Source of the DNA: an uncultured Bacteroidales bacterium
GTDB lineage: Bacteria; Bacteroidota; Bacteroidia; Bacteroidales; Paludibacteraceae
Length of the DNA stretch: 8,329 bases
Direction: 5' to 3'
Assembly (NCBI GenBank): GCA_903912795.1
Contig: CAIWIS010000287.1
Span: forward strand, 1-8,329
Positions 1 through 7,228 of the stretch are shown piece after piece. The position numbers were made by a program, and so were the translations under genes. Each line of letters begins with the position of its first letter. Position 1 is the stretch's first letter. Below the pieces are notes generated by a model. It had not been told where the DNA came from. It was given only the letters and a program-made list of their open reading frames with translations, and made no database searches.

Positions 1-634
1 CTATACCATCGTAATTTAGAATTGCATTGCGGTGATAATGTCCATTAATCAATGCCTGAACGTTGTATTTCCGTAAAATGTCAGTCAATTCGAACCAATT
101 ATCAACATCGCCATTTTGCATGGGATAATGTGTAATGGCAATAATTGGAGTCGATTTTTCCGTTTTGCTTAATTCTCCATCTATCCATTTAAAATCACAG
201 GAGTTAACATGTCCAATACCACTTTTGAGTACTGGTCCTGTTGTAAAACCAATAAACTGGATATTTTTATGAGTAAATGTGAACCGATCGGCTCCAAAAA
301 TTGACTTGTATATTCGTCTGTTTGGATTGCTGCTAATCATATCGTGATTGCCAAATGTAATGTAGTAAGGCACTTTCAATGTGCTCAATATACTCTTTGC
401 TTTTAGTAGCGACGCACTATCGCCTTTTTCAGTAACATCTCCAGCTATTATTACAAAATCAATATCGGTCATTTTATTGATGTCACTTAATGTGTTTTGT
501 AAGTCAATAGTTGGCTTATTATCATTTAGTTGAATGTGCATATCGGTGATAAGCGCAAATCGAAATGCAGCGTAAATACTTGAACTTACAAATGTAATTA
601 GTAGAATTAAAACCAAATAAAACCTATAATTCAT
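1..634 (-). CDS. Exported calcineurin-like metallophosphoesterase, 3' end beyond window
   Basis: A frame open from ATG at 634 to the left edge gives 211 residues of a protein whose C-terminus is outside the window. Residues 1-22 look like a signal peptide: a short charged start (MNYR), a hydrophobic core (FYLVLILLITFV) and a small-residue region ending SSSIYA, so the product is probably periplasmic or surface-exposed. The remainder carries the ordered metal-binding motifs of calcineurin-like phosphoesterases: D31-M-H33, G65-D66-V, G95-N-H-D98, H169 in ITHYP, and G198-H-Y-H201. All expected ligands of the two-metal centre are present, so it should be an active phosphohydrolase. The substrate cannot be inferred: nucleotides, phosphodiesters and phosphoproteins are all possible, and many Bacteroidota relatives carry extra C-terminal domains that would lie outside this window. 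A TAnnTTTG-type promoter lies 23-30 bp upstream. The start is well supported because the signal peptide begins there. Confidence 0.88.
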   Translation of the reverse strand, partial: MNYRFYLVLILLITFVSSSIYAAFRFALITDMHIQLNDNKPTIDLQNTLSDINKMTDIDFVIIAGDVTEKGDSASLLKAKSILSTLKVPYYITFGNHDMISSNPNRRIYKSIFGADRFTFTHKNIQFIGFTTGPVLKSGIGHVNSCDFKWIDGELSKTEKSTPIIAITHYPMQNGDVDNWFELTDILRKYNVQALINGHYHRNAILNYDGI

Positions 635-656
635 GATTTATTTAAAATTTAGCGTA

Positions 657-664
657 CAAAGATA
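657..664 (-). promoter_or_regulatory. -7 promoter element for the metallophosphoesterase
   Basis: Read on the minus strand this is TATCTTTG, a full match to the Bacteroidota -7 consensus TAnnTTTG. It ends 22 bp before the ATG at 634, so the 5' leader would be short, about 15-20 nt. No good TTG or TTTG -33 element sits at the usual distance, so the call rests on the -7 match and its position. Confidence 0.5.
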
Positions 665-893
665 CAAATTCGTTATGTTTAGTAAGCTAGTATGCAGTAT
701 ATTTTCTTTAAAAACAATACTTCAAAATATTCAAAAGTTGAAAATTAACACTTGTTCGTAATTGAGTTCTCTTAAAGTAACCAAAACCGACAATAATAAC
801 ACATTATTAATTAAAATGAGCAATAAATGAACAGTTTTATTATACGCTATGTATAAAAATTATAAATTCGTATTTTTTTAGTGCTTCGATAAC

Positions 894-922
894 TTGTTTG
901 TATGAAAATAATTGTACTTTTG
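894..922 (+). promoter_or_regulatory. Bacteroidota-type promoter for the acyltransferase gene
   Basis: TACTTTTG at 915-922 matches TAnnTTTG exactly, and TTG at 894-896 lies 18 bp upstream, within the range usual for the -33/-7 pair of the Bacteroidota primary sigma factor. Transcription should start near 929, leaving about 38 nt of AT-rich leader before the ATG at 967. Both elements are visible in the sequence; activity is inferred. Confidence 0.62.
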
Positions 923-966
923 CAAGATTAATAAGGTATCAGTATTGAAATTTTTCTATTCAAAAA

Positions 967-1998
967 ATGAAAGAAATTATTCCACCTATAGATAGGAATA
1001 TAATAAAAAGCGAACTGTCGGGAGACAGATTTTTAAGGCCAACTAATAAAGCTCATAACGAGATTTATGTAGTTAATGCTCATAATTCGCCAAATGTAAT
1101 GCTCGAAATTGGGCGTTTACGTGAACTCTCATTCCGGTCGGGTGGAGGAGGAACAGGCGAAGAATTAGATACAGACAAATACGATTACCTCGAAAAACCC
1201 TACCAGCAGCTTATTGTGTGGGATCCGCAAGCCGAAGAAATTATTGGTGGATACCGTTTTTTGAATGGGCCAGATGTTGAAATTGATGCGAATGGACAAC
1301 CCAAATTTGTAATGTCGCATCTATTCACCTTTAATCAAAAATTTGTAACTGATTACTTACCACATACTATTGAACTTGGTCGTGCTTTTGTTCAGCCCGA
1401 TTACCAAACTTCAAAAATGGGTATCAAAAGCCTATTTGCATTGGATAATTTATGGGATGGTTTGGGAGCATTAGTACATTCAACCAAAGGAGCAAAATAC
1501 TTTATTGGAAAAGTTACTATTTATAATAATTATCCAGTTTCAGCCCGCGAACTTATCTATTCGTATATGTTTAAGTATTTTAGCGATGTTGATAAATTAA
1601 TTGTCCCAAAAGTTCCTGTAGCATTAAGTTCCGAAACTCAGAAAGCTGCCCGTAAACTATTTACAGGTAAGGATTTGAATGCGGATTATAAAATACTTCA
1701 AAAAGCAGTTCGTCAGGAAGGTGAAACAATTCCAGCATTGTTTAATGCCTATATAGGATTATCGGATACTATGCGTATGTTTGGCTCCATTTTCGATGCT
1801 GATTTTGGCTCTGTTTACGAAACGGGAATTATGATTAATATGGATGATTTGCTCGAAACTAAGCGTAAACGGTATATTGAGCCTTATGTTGAATATCTTA
1901 AAATTGTGCTTGAAGAACGAAAAGTAGCTCGTAAAGCTGCTCGCGAAGCAAAATTAATAAAGAAAGAGAAAAAAGCGGCATTAAAAAACCACAAGTAA
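967..1998 (+). CDS. GNAT-type N-acyltransferase, hemolysin/GlsB-like (aminolipid synthesis)
   Basis: This 343-residue protein resembles the Bacteroidota 'putative hemolysin' acyltransferases, which have an Acetyltransf_5/OlsB-type GNAT domain. Recognisable blocks are VMLEIGRLRELSFRSGGGGTG (residues 44-64), QLIVWDPQAEEIIGGYRF (81-98), IELGRAFVQPDYQ (135-147), the KYFIGKVTIYNNYP segment (177-190), and a conserved end of the domain with DADFGSVYETGIMINMDDL (277-295). Known relatives (OlsB, and GlsB of Bacteroides thetaiotaomicron) N-acylate an amino acid with a 3-hydroxyacyl chain from acyl-ACP, the first step in making ornithine or glycine lipids; GlsB is the closer guess here. The last 30 residues are rich in Lys, Arg and Ala (from about EERKVARKAA), perhaps a basic tail contacting membrane phospholipid. 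The O-acyltransferase partner (GlsA/PlsC-like) is not next to it. The gene is monocistronic, with its own promoter and a terminator that overlaps its stop codon. The amino-acid substrate is not determined. Confidence 0.82.
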   Translation: MKEIIPPIDRNIIKSELSGDRFLRPTNKAHNEIYVVNAHNSPNVMLEIGRLRELSFRSGGGGTGEELDTDKYDYLEKPYQQLIVWDPQAEEIIGGYRFLNGPDVEIDANGQPKFVMSHLFTFNQKFVTDYLPHTIELGRAFVQPDYQTSKMGIKSLFALDNLWDGLGALVHSTKGAKYFIGKVTIYNNYPVSARELIYSYMFKYFSDVDKLIVPKVPVALSSETQKAARKLFTGKDLNADYKILQKAVRQEGETIPALFNAYIGLSDTMRMFGSIFDADFGSVYETGIMINMDDLLETKRKRYIEPYVEYLKIVLEERKVARKAAREAKLIKKEKKAALKNHK

Positions 1999-2020
1999 AA
2001 TTTACTTGTGGTTTTTTTTT
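1983..2020. terminator. Bidirectional intrinsic terminator shared by convergent genes
   Basis: The arms AACCACAAGTAAA (1987-1999) and TTTACTTGTGGTT (2001-2013) are perfectly complementary. The flanking A-run (1983-1986) and T-run (2014-2020) extend the stem to about 17 bp, with a loop of about 3 nt once the innermost pairs open. On the plus strand the hairpin is followed by T2012-T2020, a canonical U-tract ending the acyltransferase transcript. On the minus strand it is followed by six Ts, so it can also end the icd transcript, whose stop is only 20 bp beyond it. The acyltransferase stop codon (1996-1998) lies inside the left arm. Confidence 0.9.
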
Positions 2021-2039
2021 ATCATTGTATCAATAGTAA

Positions 2040-3263
2040 TTAATTGAGTTTCTTGTCCAAATTACGTTTGATAGCCGCTAAAAAGTCCTGAGTGTTTAGA
2101 TAATCAGTGCGACTAATATTATCACCGTGTACAAGCATTGCTAAATCTTTGGTCATTTCGCCTGCTTCAACAGTTTCCACACAAACTTCTTCTAATTTCT
2201 GACAGAAATTTACCAATGCAGCATTGTCATCCAATTTACCTCGATGCATCAAACCACGTGTCCATGCAAAAATTGACGCTATTGGATTTGTTGACGTTTC
2301 TTTGCCTTGTTGGTGTTGACGATAGTGACGAGTTACAGTGCCGTGTGCAGCTTCAGCCTCAACGGTTTTACCATCGGGAGTAACTAATACTGACGACATA
2401 AGTCCCAATGATCCAAAGCCTTGAGCCACAGTATCGGATTGTACATCACCATCGTAGTTTTTACAAGCCCAAACAAACCCACCATTCCATTTCAGTGCTG
2501 AGGCTACCATATCGTCAATTAACCTATGTTCGTAAACGATACCTGCTTCTTGGAATTTTGATTTAAATTCTTTTTCGTATACTTCCTGAAAAATATCTTT
2601 AAAACGCCCATCATAAGCTTTTAAAATGGTGTTTTTGGTTGAAAGATATAAAGGCCATTTTTTTTCTAAAGCTACCTGAAATGATGATTGAGCAAAGCCA
2701 TAAATCGATTCGTCGGTATTATACATAGCCATTGCTACACCATCACCTTTGAAATCGTACACTTCCCATTCTTGAATTTCGCCATTTTCGTTGGTAAAAG
2801 TCATTTTTAATTTACCTTTACCTTTGATAACTACATCGGTAGCTTTATACTGATCGCCAAAAGCATGACGTCCGATAACGATAGGTTGTGTCCAACCTGG
2901 AACTAGACGAGGAACATTAGTGCAAATAATTGGTTCGCGAAAAACTGTACCACCTATAATGTTACGCAATGTGCCATTAGGTGATTTCCACATTTTTTTA
3001 AGTCCAAACTCTTTTACTCTATCTTCATCGGGTGTAATGGTTGCACATTTAATACCAACATTGTATTTATTGATAGCATTTGCTGCTTCAATAGTTACCT
3101 CATCGTTCGTAGCATCACGATTTTCCATTCCTAAATCGTAATATTTAATATCCAATTCAAGATAAGGGAGAATTAATTGCTCTTTGATAAATGACCAGAT
3201 AATGCGAGTCATTTCATCGCCATCCAGCTCAACAACAGGATTTAATACTTTTATTTTTTGCAT
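2040..3263 (-). CDS. icd: NADP-dependent isocitrate dehydrogenase, eukaryotic-like type
   Basis: This cytoplasmic enzyme oxidatively decarboxylates isocitrate to 2-oxoglutarate. The 407 residues closely resemble the homodimeric eukaryotic IDH1/IDH2 class rather than E. coli Icd. Visible signatures include ATITPDE (74-80), MWKSPNGT (91-98), GGTVFRE (104-110), IGRHAFGDQYKATD (130-143), LYLSTKNTILKAYDGRFKDIFQE (205-227), HRLIDDMVA (246-254), NYDGDVQSD (269-277) and AEAAHGTVTRH (303-313). Isocitrate and metal ligands match human IDH1, several at the same number from memory: T77, S94, N96, R100, R109, R132 and Y139, then K210, D250, D273 and D277 shifted by two. NADP rather than NAD use is inferred from this family and the R312/H313 region. 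I chose the ATG at 3263 because the protein then begins as relatives do (KIKVLNPVVELDGDEM). An in-frame ATG at 3305 would add 14 residues (MLLSVVYSLLSKKN) encoded by the intergenic repeat. It is the last gene of the acn-gltA-icd operon and ends at the shared terminator. Confidence 0.95.
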   Translation of the reverse strand: MQKIKVLNPVVELDGDEMTRIIWSFIKEQLILPYLELDIKYYDLGMENRDATNDEVTIEAANAINKYNVGIKCATITPDEDRVKEFGLKKMWKSPNGTLRNIIGGTVFREPIICTNVPRLVPGWTQPIVIGRHAFGDQYKATDVVIKGKGKLKMTFTNENGEIQEWEVYDFKGDGVAMAMYNTDESIYGFAQSSFQVALEKKWPLYLSTKNTILKAYDGRFKDIFQEVYEKEFKSKFQEAGIVYEHRLIDDMVASALKWNGGFVWACKNYDGDVQSDTVAQGFGSLGLMSSVLVTPDGKTVEAEAAHGTVTRHYRQHQQGKETSTNPIASIFAWTRGLMHRGKLDDNAALVNFCQKLEEVCVETVEAGEMTKDLAMLVHGDNISRTDYLNTQDFLAAIKRNLDKKLN

Positions 3264-3273
3264 ATTTTTTTTA

Positions 3274-3349
3274 GACAACAGACTATAGACAACAGACAAC
3301 AGCATTAAGACATTTTATATCTATCAACTGTTGTCTGTTGTCCGTAGTC
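3274..3349. repeat. Heptamer-based inverted repeat between gltA and icd
   Basis: The plus-strand left arm has four 7-bp units, ACAACAG (3275-3281), ACTATAG (3282-3288), ACAACAG (3289-3295) and ACAACAG (3296-3302). The right arm has CTGTTGT (3328-3334), CTGTTGT (3335-3341), CCGTAGT (3342-3348) and C3349. Segment 3281-3302 pairs with 3328-3349 over 22 positions, with 20 Watson-Crick pairs. The two imperfect positions face 3286/3344 and 3287/3343, and one is a wobble on each strand. The loop is about 25 nt. The element fills nearly all of the 95-bp gap: it starts 9 bp after the gltA stop and ends 10 bp before the icd ATG. In mRNA it would form a stable stem-loop without a following U-tract between stem and start, so mRNA processing, stability or attenuation is more plausible than full termination. 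Confidence 0.85.
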
Positions 3350-3358
3350 AAATTTTTA

Positions 3359-4720
3359 CTATCTTTTATTCAATGGTATAAATGGTTTTTTCTCGCCAAC
3401 GTTTTTGTAAGCAGGTCGAATAATGCGTTTGCTTGCAAAATTCAATTCCTCGATACGGTGAGCAGTCCAACCTGCAACACGCGACATAGCAAACATAGGA
3501 GTGAAGATTTCACTTGGTAAACCAAGTGCTTCGTATACAAATCCGGAATAAAAATCGACATTTGTACAAACTTGTTTGCCAATACCATCACCTTTAAATG
3601 TCATAAATGCATTTACTGAACGTTCGTCGAGCAATTCAAGGAAGGCAAATTCTTTCTCAATACCTTTTTCGATTGCCATTGCACGAGCCATTTCTTTTAG
3701 TAGTACAGCACGAGGATCCGAAACGGTATAAACAGCATGACCAATACCATAAATAAGTCCACTTTTGTTATAAGCTTCTTTGTTCAACATTTTTTTAAGA
3801 TATGCATCAATTTCAGCCACATTTGTCCAATCTTTAATCACTTCTTTCAGGTGAGTAAACATTTCAATTACTTTAATATTAGCACCACCATGCAAAGGAC
3901 CTTTAAGGGATCCAATACCTGCTGCAATAGCCGAGTAAGTATCAGTAAGTGTTGAACTAATAACACGTACAGCAAAAGTAGAGTTATTACCACCACCATG
4001 ATCGGCATGTAAAATAAGCGTTAAATCCAGAATTTTCACATCCAATTCGGTGTAATTATTCGGGCCTTTCATCATATACAAAAAATTCTCTGCGTATGAC
4101 ATGTTTTCTTTCGGATGACGAATGTGTAATGAACGACCCTGCTGAGAGTGACGGAGGATATTGTAAGCATAAGCCACAATAGTTGGGAATTTTGCAATTA
4201 AATCAATCGATTGGCGAACTAAATTATCACGCGAAATATCATCCGGATTTGAATCGAAAGTATACATTTCCAATACGCTACGAGCTAATATGTTCATAAT
4301 ATCCTGACCTTCAAGATCAATGATATTCATAGTTGCTTTTTGAGCCAATACCATACTGTCGACTAACATTTTTGAAAATGCTTTTAGCTCTTCGGCATCA
4401 GGTTGATAACCTGAAAGGAGTAAAAATGCAGTTTCTTCAAATCCCAAACGGTTTTCATTCGAAAAGCCATGAACTAAATCTTCTACATCAATTCCTCTGT
4501 AAATTAATTTGCCAGGAACGGCTTTCAATCCACCTTCAGGTTGTTTTTCGTAACCCACTACATCACCTACTTTAGTTAATCCAACTAGTACTCCTGAATG
4601 GTCTTCATTACGTAAGCCTCTCTTCACATTAAATTGAGTGAACAATTCTTTGTCGATACGACTAGTTGTCTTAATCGTTTCGGACAATTTGTAAATTAAA
4701 AAATCTTTTTCCATAAACAT
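3359..4720 (-). CDS. gltA: Citrate synthase
   Basis: This enzyme condenses oxaloacetate with acetyl-CoA to form citrate, the entry step of the operon's pathway. The 453 residues include the citrate synthase landmarks: PGKLIYRGIDVEDL near 69-82, ILHADHGGGNNSTFAVR (236-252), SLKGPLHGGAN (271-281) with catalytic H277, GIGHAVYTVSDPR (325-337) with H328 and R337, NVDFYSG (387-393) with catalytic D389, and SRVAGWTAH (413-421). All three catalytic residues are present. The glycine-rich HADHGGGNN block differs from the HADHEQNxST form of E. coli-type enzymes and points to a separate bacterial clade. Its length is somewhat above the roughly 430 residues typical of the family. Two ATGs (4720 and 4714, giving MFM or M) are equally plausible starts, with no ribosome-binding sequence to decide. 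It lies 30 bp after acn and is probably co-transcribed from the acn promoter. Confidence 0.95.
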   Translation of the reverse strand: MFMEKDFLIYKLSETIKTTSRIDKELFTQFNVKRGLRNEDHSGVLVGLTKVGDVVGYEKQPEGGLKAVPGKLIYRGIDVEDLVHGFSNENRLGFEETAFLLLSGYQPDAEELKAFSKMLVDSMVLAQKATMNIIDLEGQDIMNILARSVLEMYTFDSNPDDISRDNLVRQSIDLIAKFPTIVAYAYNILRHSQQGRSLHIRHPKENMSYAENFLYMMKGPNNYTELDVKILDLTLILHADHGGGNNSTFAVRVISSTLTDTYSAIAAGIGSLKGPLHGGANIKVIEMFTHLKEVIKDWTNVAEIDAYLKKMLNKEAYNKSGLIYGIGHAVYTVSDPRAVLLKEMARAMAIEKGIEKEFAFLELLDERSVNAFMTFKGDGIGKQVCTNVDFYSGFVYEALGLPSEIFTPMFAMSRVAGWTAHRIEELNFASKRIIRPAYKNVGEKKPFIPLNKR

Positions 4721-4750
4721 TGATTTTTTTTGATATTATTATTTTTTCTA

Positions 4751-7003
4751 TTATTTCAATCCATTTAATGCACTTCCCGATTTAAACCATTCAATTTGTG
4801 CATCATTATAAGTGTGAATTACCTCAAATTGTTCACTACTTCCATCAGAATGTTTTAACTTTATTGTTAAATTTCTACCTGGCTCAAAAGTAGTTAATCC
4901 AAGTATGCTGATAGTGTCGTTTTCACGAATTTTATCATAATCATTTTTATCGGAAAAAGTTAAAGCCAGCATTCCTTGTTTTTTCAAGTTTGTTTCGTGT
5001 ATACGAGCAAATGATTTTACAATTATTGCTTTTACATTTAAGAATCGTGGCTCCATTGCAGCATGTTCACGACTTGAACCCTCGCCATAGTTTTCTTCAG
5101 CAACAACCACTGAACCAATACCTTGCGCTTTTAACTTGCGAGCCAATGCTGGAACTGCTATGTATTCACCTGTTTGGGCATCAAGAACTGAATTTGTTTT
5201 GTCGTTAAAAGTATTCACCGCTCCAATAAGCATATTGTCCGAAATATTATCCAAATGTCCTCTAAATCGTAACCAAGGTCCAGCCATCGAAATATGATCG
5301 GTTGTGCATTTACCTTTTACTTTAATCAATAAAGGTTGATCTATCAAATCATTACCATTCCATGCTTTAAAGGCAGCTAATAATTGTAAGCGTTTTGAAT
5401 CAGGACTAATAACCACTTCAATTTTGCTTCCATCGGCCACAGGTGCTTGGTATCCAGCATCTTCTACTGCAAATCCTTTTATTGGTAATTCGTATCCTTT
5501 TGGCTCAGCTAACTGAATGTTTTCGCCTTTAGAATTTTTTAATGTGTCTTTTAATGGATTGAAACATAAATCGCCTGCAATGGTTAATGCAGCAACAATC
5601 TCGGGTGAAGCAATAAAGTTATGCGTATTTGGATTGCCATCGGCACGTTTAGCAAAGTTACGATTGAATGATGTGATAATTGAATTAGGACGATCAGGAA
5701 CGTCAATCTCACGTTTCCATTGTCCAATACAAGGTCCACAGGCATTGGCCATTACTATTCCACCTACCGATTCAAATTCGGCCAACACGCCATCGCGTTC
5801 GGCGGTATATCGTACTTGCTCAGAGCCTGGATTGATAATAAATTGAGCTTTAACACTTAATCCATCTTCTTTGGCCTTTTTTACAATAGATGCAGCACGT
5901 GTCAAATCTTCGTACGAAGAGTTGGTACAAGAACCGATTAAACCAACTTCCATTTTTTGAGGATAGCCTTTTTCTTTAACAATTTTACCAAATTCCGAAA
6001 TTGGATATGCTAAGTCGGGTGTAAATGGACCATTTATGTGAGGTTCAAGTTCACTCAGATTTATTTCAATTATTCTATCGTAATACTTTTCTGGGTTAGC
6101 AATCACTTCATTGTCGGCCTGAAGGTATGCAATGTTATTTTGAGCTATGTCAGCTATTTCTTTACGACCAGTAGCAACAAGGTATGCAACAGATTTTTCG
6201 TCGAATGGGAATATGGAAGTTGTAGCACCTACTTCGGCTCCCATATTACAAATTGTGCCTTTTCCGGTTGCTGAAATCGAAGCTGTACCTTCACCAAAAT
6301 ATTCAATAATAGCATTTGTGCCACCTTTTACAGTTAAAATTCCAGCTAATTTCAAAATAACATCCTTAGGCGAAGTCCAACCTGACATTTTACCGGTTAG
6401 TTTTACTCCAATAATTTTTGGCATTTTAAGTTCCCAAGGCATACCAGCCATAACATCAACAGCATCAGCTCCACCTACTCCAATGGCAATCATGCCCAGT
6501 CCGCCAGCATTTACTGTATGCGAATCGGTGCCAACCATCATACCACCCGGAAAAGCATAGTTTTCCAAAACCACTTGGTGAATAATACCAGCTCCTGGTT
6601 TCCAAAAACCAATACCAAATTTATTTGAAACGGCACTTAAGAAATCGTATACTTCACGATTAGTGTCATTGGCAGTAGCCAAATCAATATTGGCCGATTT
6701 ATAGGCTTGGATTAAGTGATCGCAATGCACTGTGGAAGGAACAGCCACGGTTTTACGACCAGAATTCATCAATTGTAGCAATGCCATTTGTGCTGTAGCA
6801 TCTTGCATTGCAACCCTGTCGGGCGAGAAATTTACATAATCAACACCGCGTTCAAAGCTTTTAATTTCTTCATCTTTAGCTAAGTGAGCATAAAGAATTT
6901 TTTCAGTCAACGTAAGTGGACGTTGTAAAATTGATTTTACATTTTCAATTTTGTTTGGCAATGAAGCATACAACAACTCCATCATTTGATAGTCAAAAAT
7001 CAT
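4751..7003 (-). CDS. acn: Aconitate hydratase, mitochondrial-like
   Basis: This enzyme isomerises citrate to isocitrate through cis-aconitate using a [4Fe-4S] cluster. At 750 residues it is the shorter mitochondrial-like type, not the roughly 890-residue AcnA/IRP1 type. Cluster ligands are C359 in GSCTNSS and C422/C425 in ANACGPCIGQW, one position from the numbers I recall for the pig enzyme. Other active-site motifs are CDHL (94-97), GTDSHT (158-163), FNRNFAKRADG (446-456), WLRFRGH (577-583) and YGEGSSREHAA (639-649) with the swivel-domain serine (S643/S644) and R645. Residues 1 to about 500 form the three cluster-holding domains and about 555-750 the swivel domain. I kept the first ATG (7003): internal Met7 and Met8 would only remove a few residues. 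It is the first gene of the operon, preceded by a -7 promoter match at 7045-7052. Mitochondrial-like aconitase is known from Bacteroides fragilis, so this is normal for the group. Confidence 0.96.
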   Translation of the reverse strand: MIFDYQMMELLYASLPNKIENVKSILQRPLTLTEKILYAHLAKDEEIKSFERGVDYVNFSPDRVAMQDATAQMALLQLMNSGRKTVAVPSTVHCDHLIQAYKSANIDLATANDTNREVYDFLSAVSNKFGIGFWKPGAGIIHQVVLENYAFPGGMMVGTDSHTVNAGGLGMIAIGVGGADAVDVMAGMPWELKMPKIIGVKLTGKMSGWTSPKDVILKLAGILTVKGGTNAIIEYFGEGTASISATGKGTICNMGAEVGATTSIFPFDEKSVAYLVATGRKEIADIAQNNIAYLQADNEVIANPEKYYDRIIEINLSELEPHINGPFTPDLAYPISEFGKIVKEKGYPQKMEVGLIGSCTNSSYEDLTRAASIVKKAKEDGLSVKAQFIINPGSEQVRYTAERDGVLAEFESVGGIVMANACGPCIGQWKREIDVPDRPNSIITSFNRNFAKRADGNPNTHNFIASPEIVAALTIAGDLCFNPLKDTLKNSKGENIQLAEPKGYELPIKGFAVEDAGYQAPVADGSKIEVVISPDSKRLQLLAAFKAWNGNDLIDQPLLIKVKGKCTTDHISMAGPWLRFRGHLDNISDNMLIGAVNTFNDKTNSVLDAQTGEYIAVPALARKLKAQGIGSVVVAEENYGEGSSREHAAMEPRFLNVKAIIVKSFARIHETNLKKQGMLALTFSDKNDYDKIRENDTISILGLTTFEPGRNLTIKLKHSDGSSEQFEVIHTYNDAQIEWFKSGSALNGLK

Positions 7004-7044
7004 CTGTTTTTGTATTTTTTTTCAATTTGTAATAATTTCACATA

Positions 7045-7052
7045 CAAATATA
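7045..7052 (-). promoter_or_regulatory. -7 promoter element for the acn-gltA-icd operon
   Basis: The minus-strand reading TATATTTG matches TAnnTTTG exactly. A possible -33 TTG (complement of CAA at 7068-7070) is only 15 bp away, slightly closer than usual. The predicted start near 7038 would leave a leader of about 35 nt before the acn ATG. No comparable match was seen in the acn-gltA or gltA-icd gaps, which supports one transcript for all three genes. Confidence 0.55.
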
Positions 7053-7173
7053 GCTAAAATTCATTAGCAATAGGAGTTATGAATCAATAAACATACAAAA
7101 TTAACAATTGATATTGAAAAATGTTCACTGAAATCATACATTATAAAATAGAAAAACATAATATTTTAAAGAT

Positions 7174-7208
7174 TTGACAAAATTTTTATTTCAAAATTCT
7201 TACCTTTG
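7174..7208 (+). promoter_or_regulatory. Promoter for the response regulator gene
   Basis: TACCTTTG at 7201-7208 is an exact TAnnTTTG match. The nearest upstream TTG (7174-7176, within TTTGACA) lies 24 bp away, one base longer than the usual spacing range. The transcript would start near 7215, giving a very short leader of about 15 nt before the ATG at 7229. The -7 match is clear; the -33 assignment is tentative. Confidence 0.58.
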
Positions 7209-7228
7209 CATAAATTACACATAAAACT

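Larger units (their letters stand above)
635..966. other. Divergent intergenic region, 332 bp
   Basis: This AT-rich spacer separates the phosphoesterase (minus) from the acyltransferase (plus). It holds one promoter candidate per strand, at 657-664 and 894-922, annotated separately. I see no convincing short coding frame, tRNA, structured RNA or repeat in the middle part (about 670-890). That stretch has only poly-A/T tracts, which are normal for intergenic DNA of this base composition. Confidence 0.6.
7004..7228. other. Divergent regulatory region between acn operon and response regulator
   Basis: This 225-bp AT-rich spacer carries a minus-strand -7 element at 7045-7052 and a plus-strand one at 7201-7208, about 150 bp apart. 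Between them are A/T tracts (for example 7150-7172). I see no clear palindromic operator, small gene or structured leader. Confidence 0.6.

Noticed and set aside
670..890. Small gene or RNA in the 332-bp divergent spacer
   Set aside because: No open frame with coding character, no strong hairpin and no tRNA-like sequence was seen; the stretch is simply A/T-rich.
3274..3349. CRISPR-like array
   Set aside because: Units are only 7 bp, with no spacers between them, and the two halves are inverted relative to each other.
5517..5846. 109-codon open frame on the plus strand
   Set aside because: It is antisense inside acn over the conserved cluster-cysteine region, with no promoter or family signature.
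6147..6560. 137-codon open frame on the plus strand
   Set aside because: It lies wholly antisense to conserved aconitase coding sequence and its translation resembles no family; it is a shadow of acn codon usage.
7004..7228. Riboswitch or other structured leader before acn
   Set aside because: The predicted leader is only about 35 nt and AT-rich, with no recognisable aptamer or hairpin.
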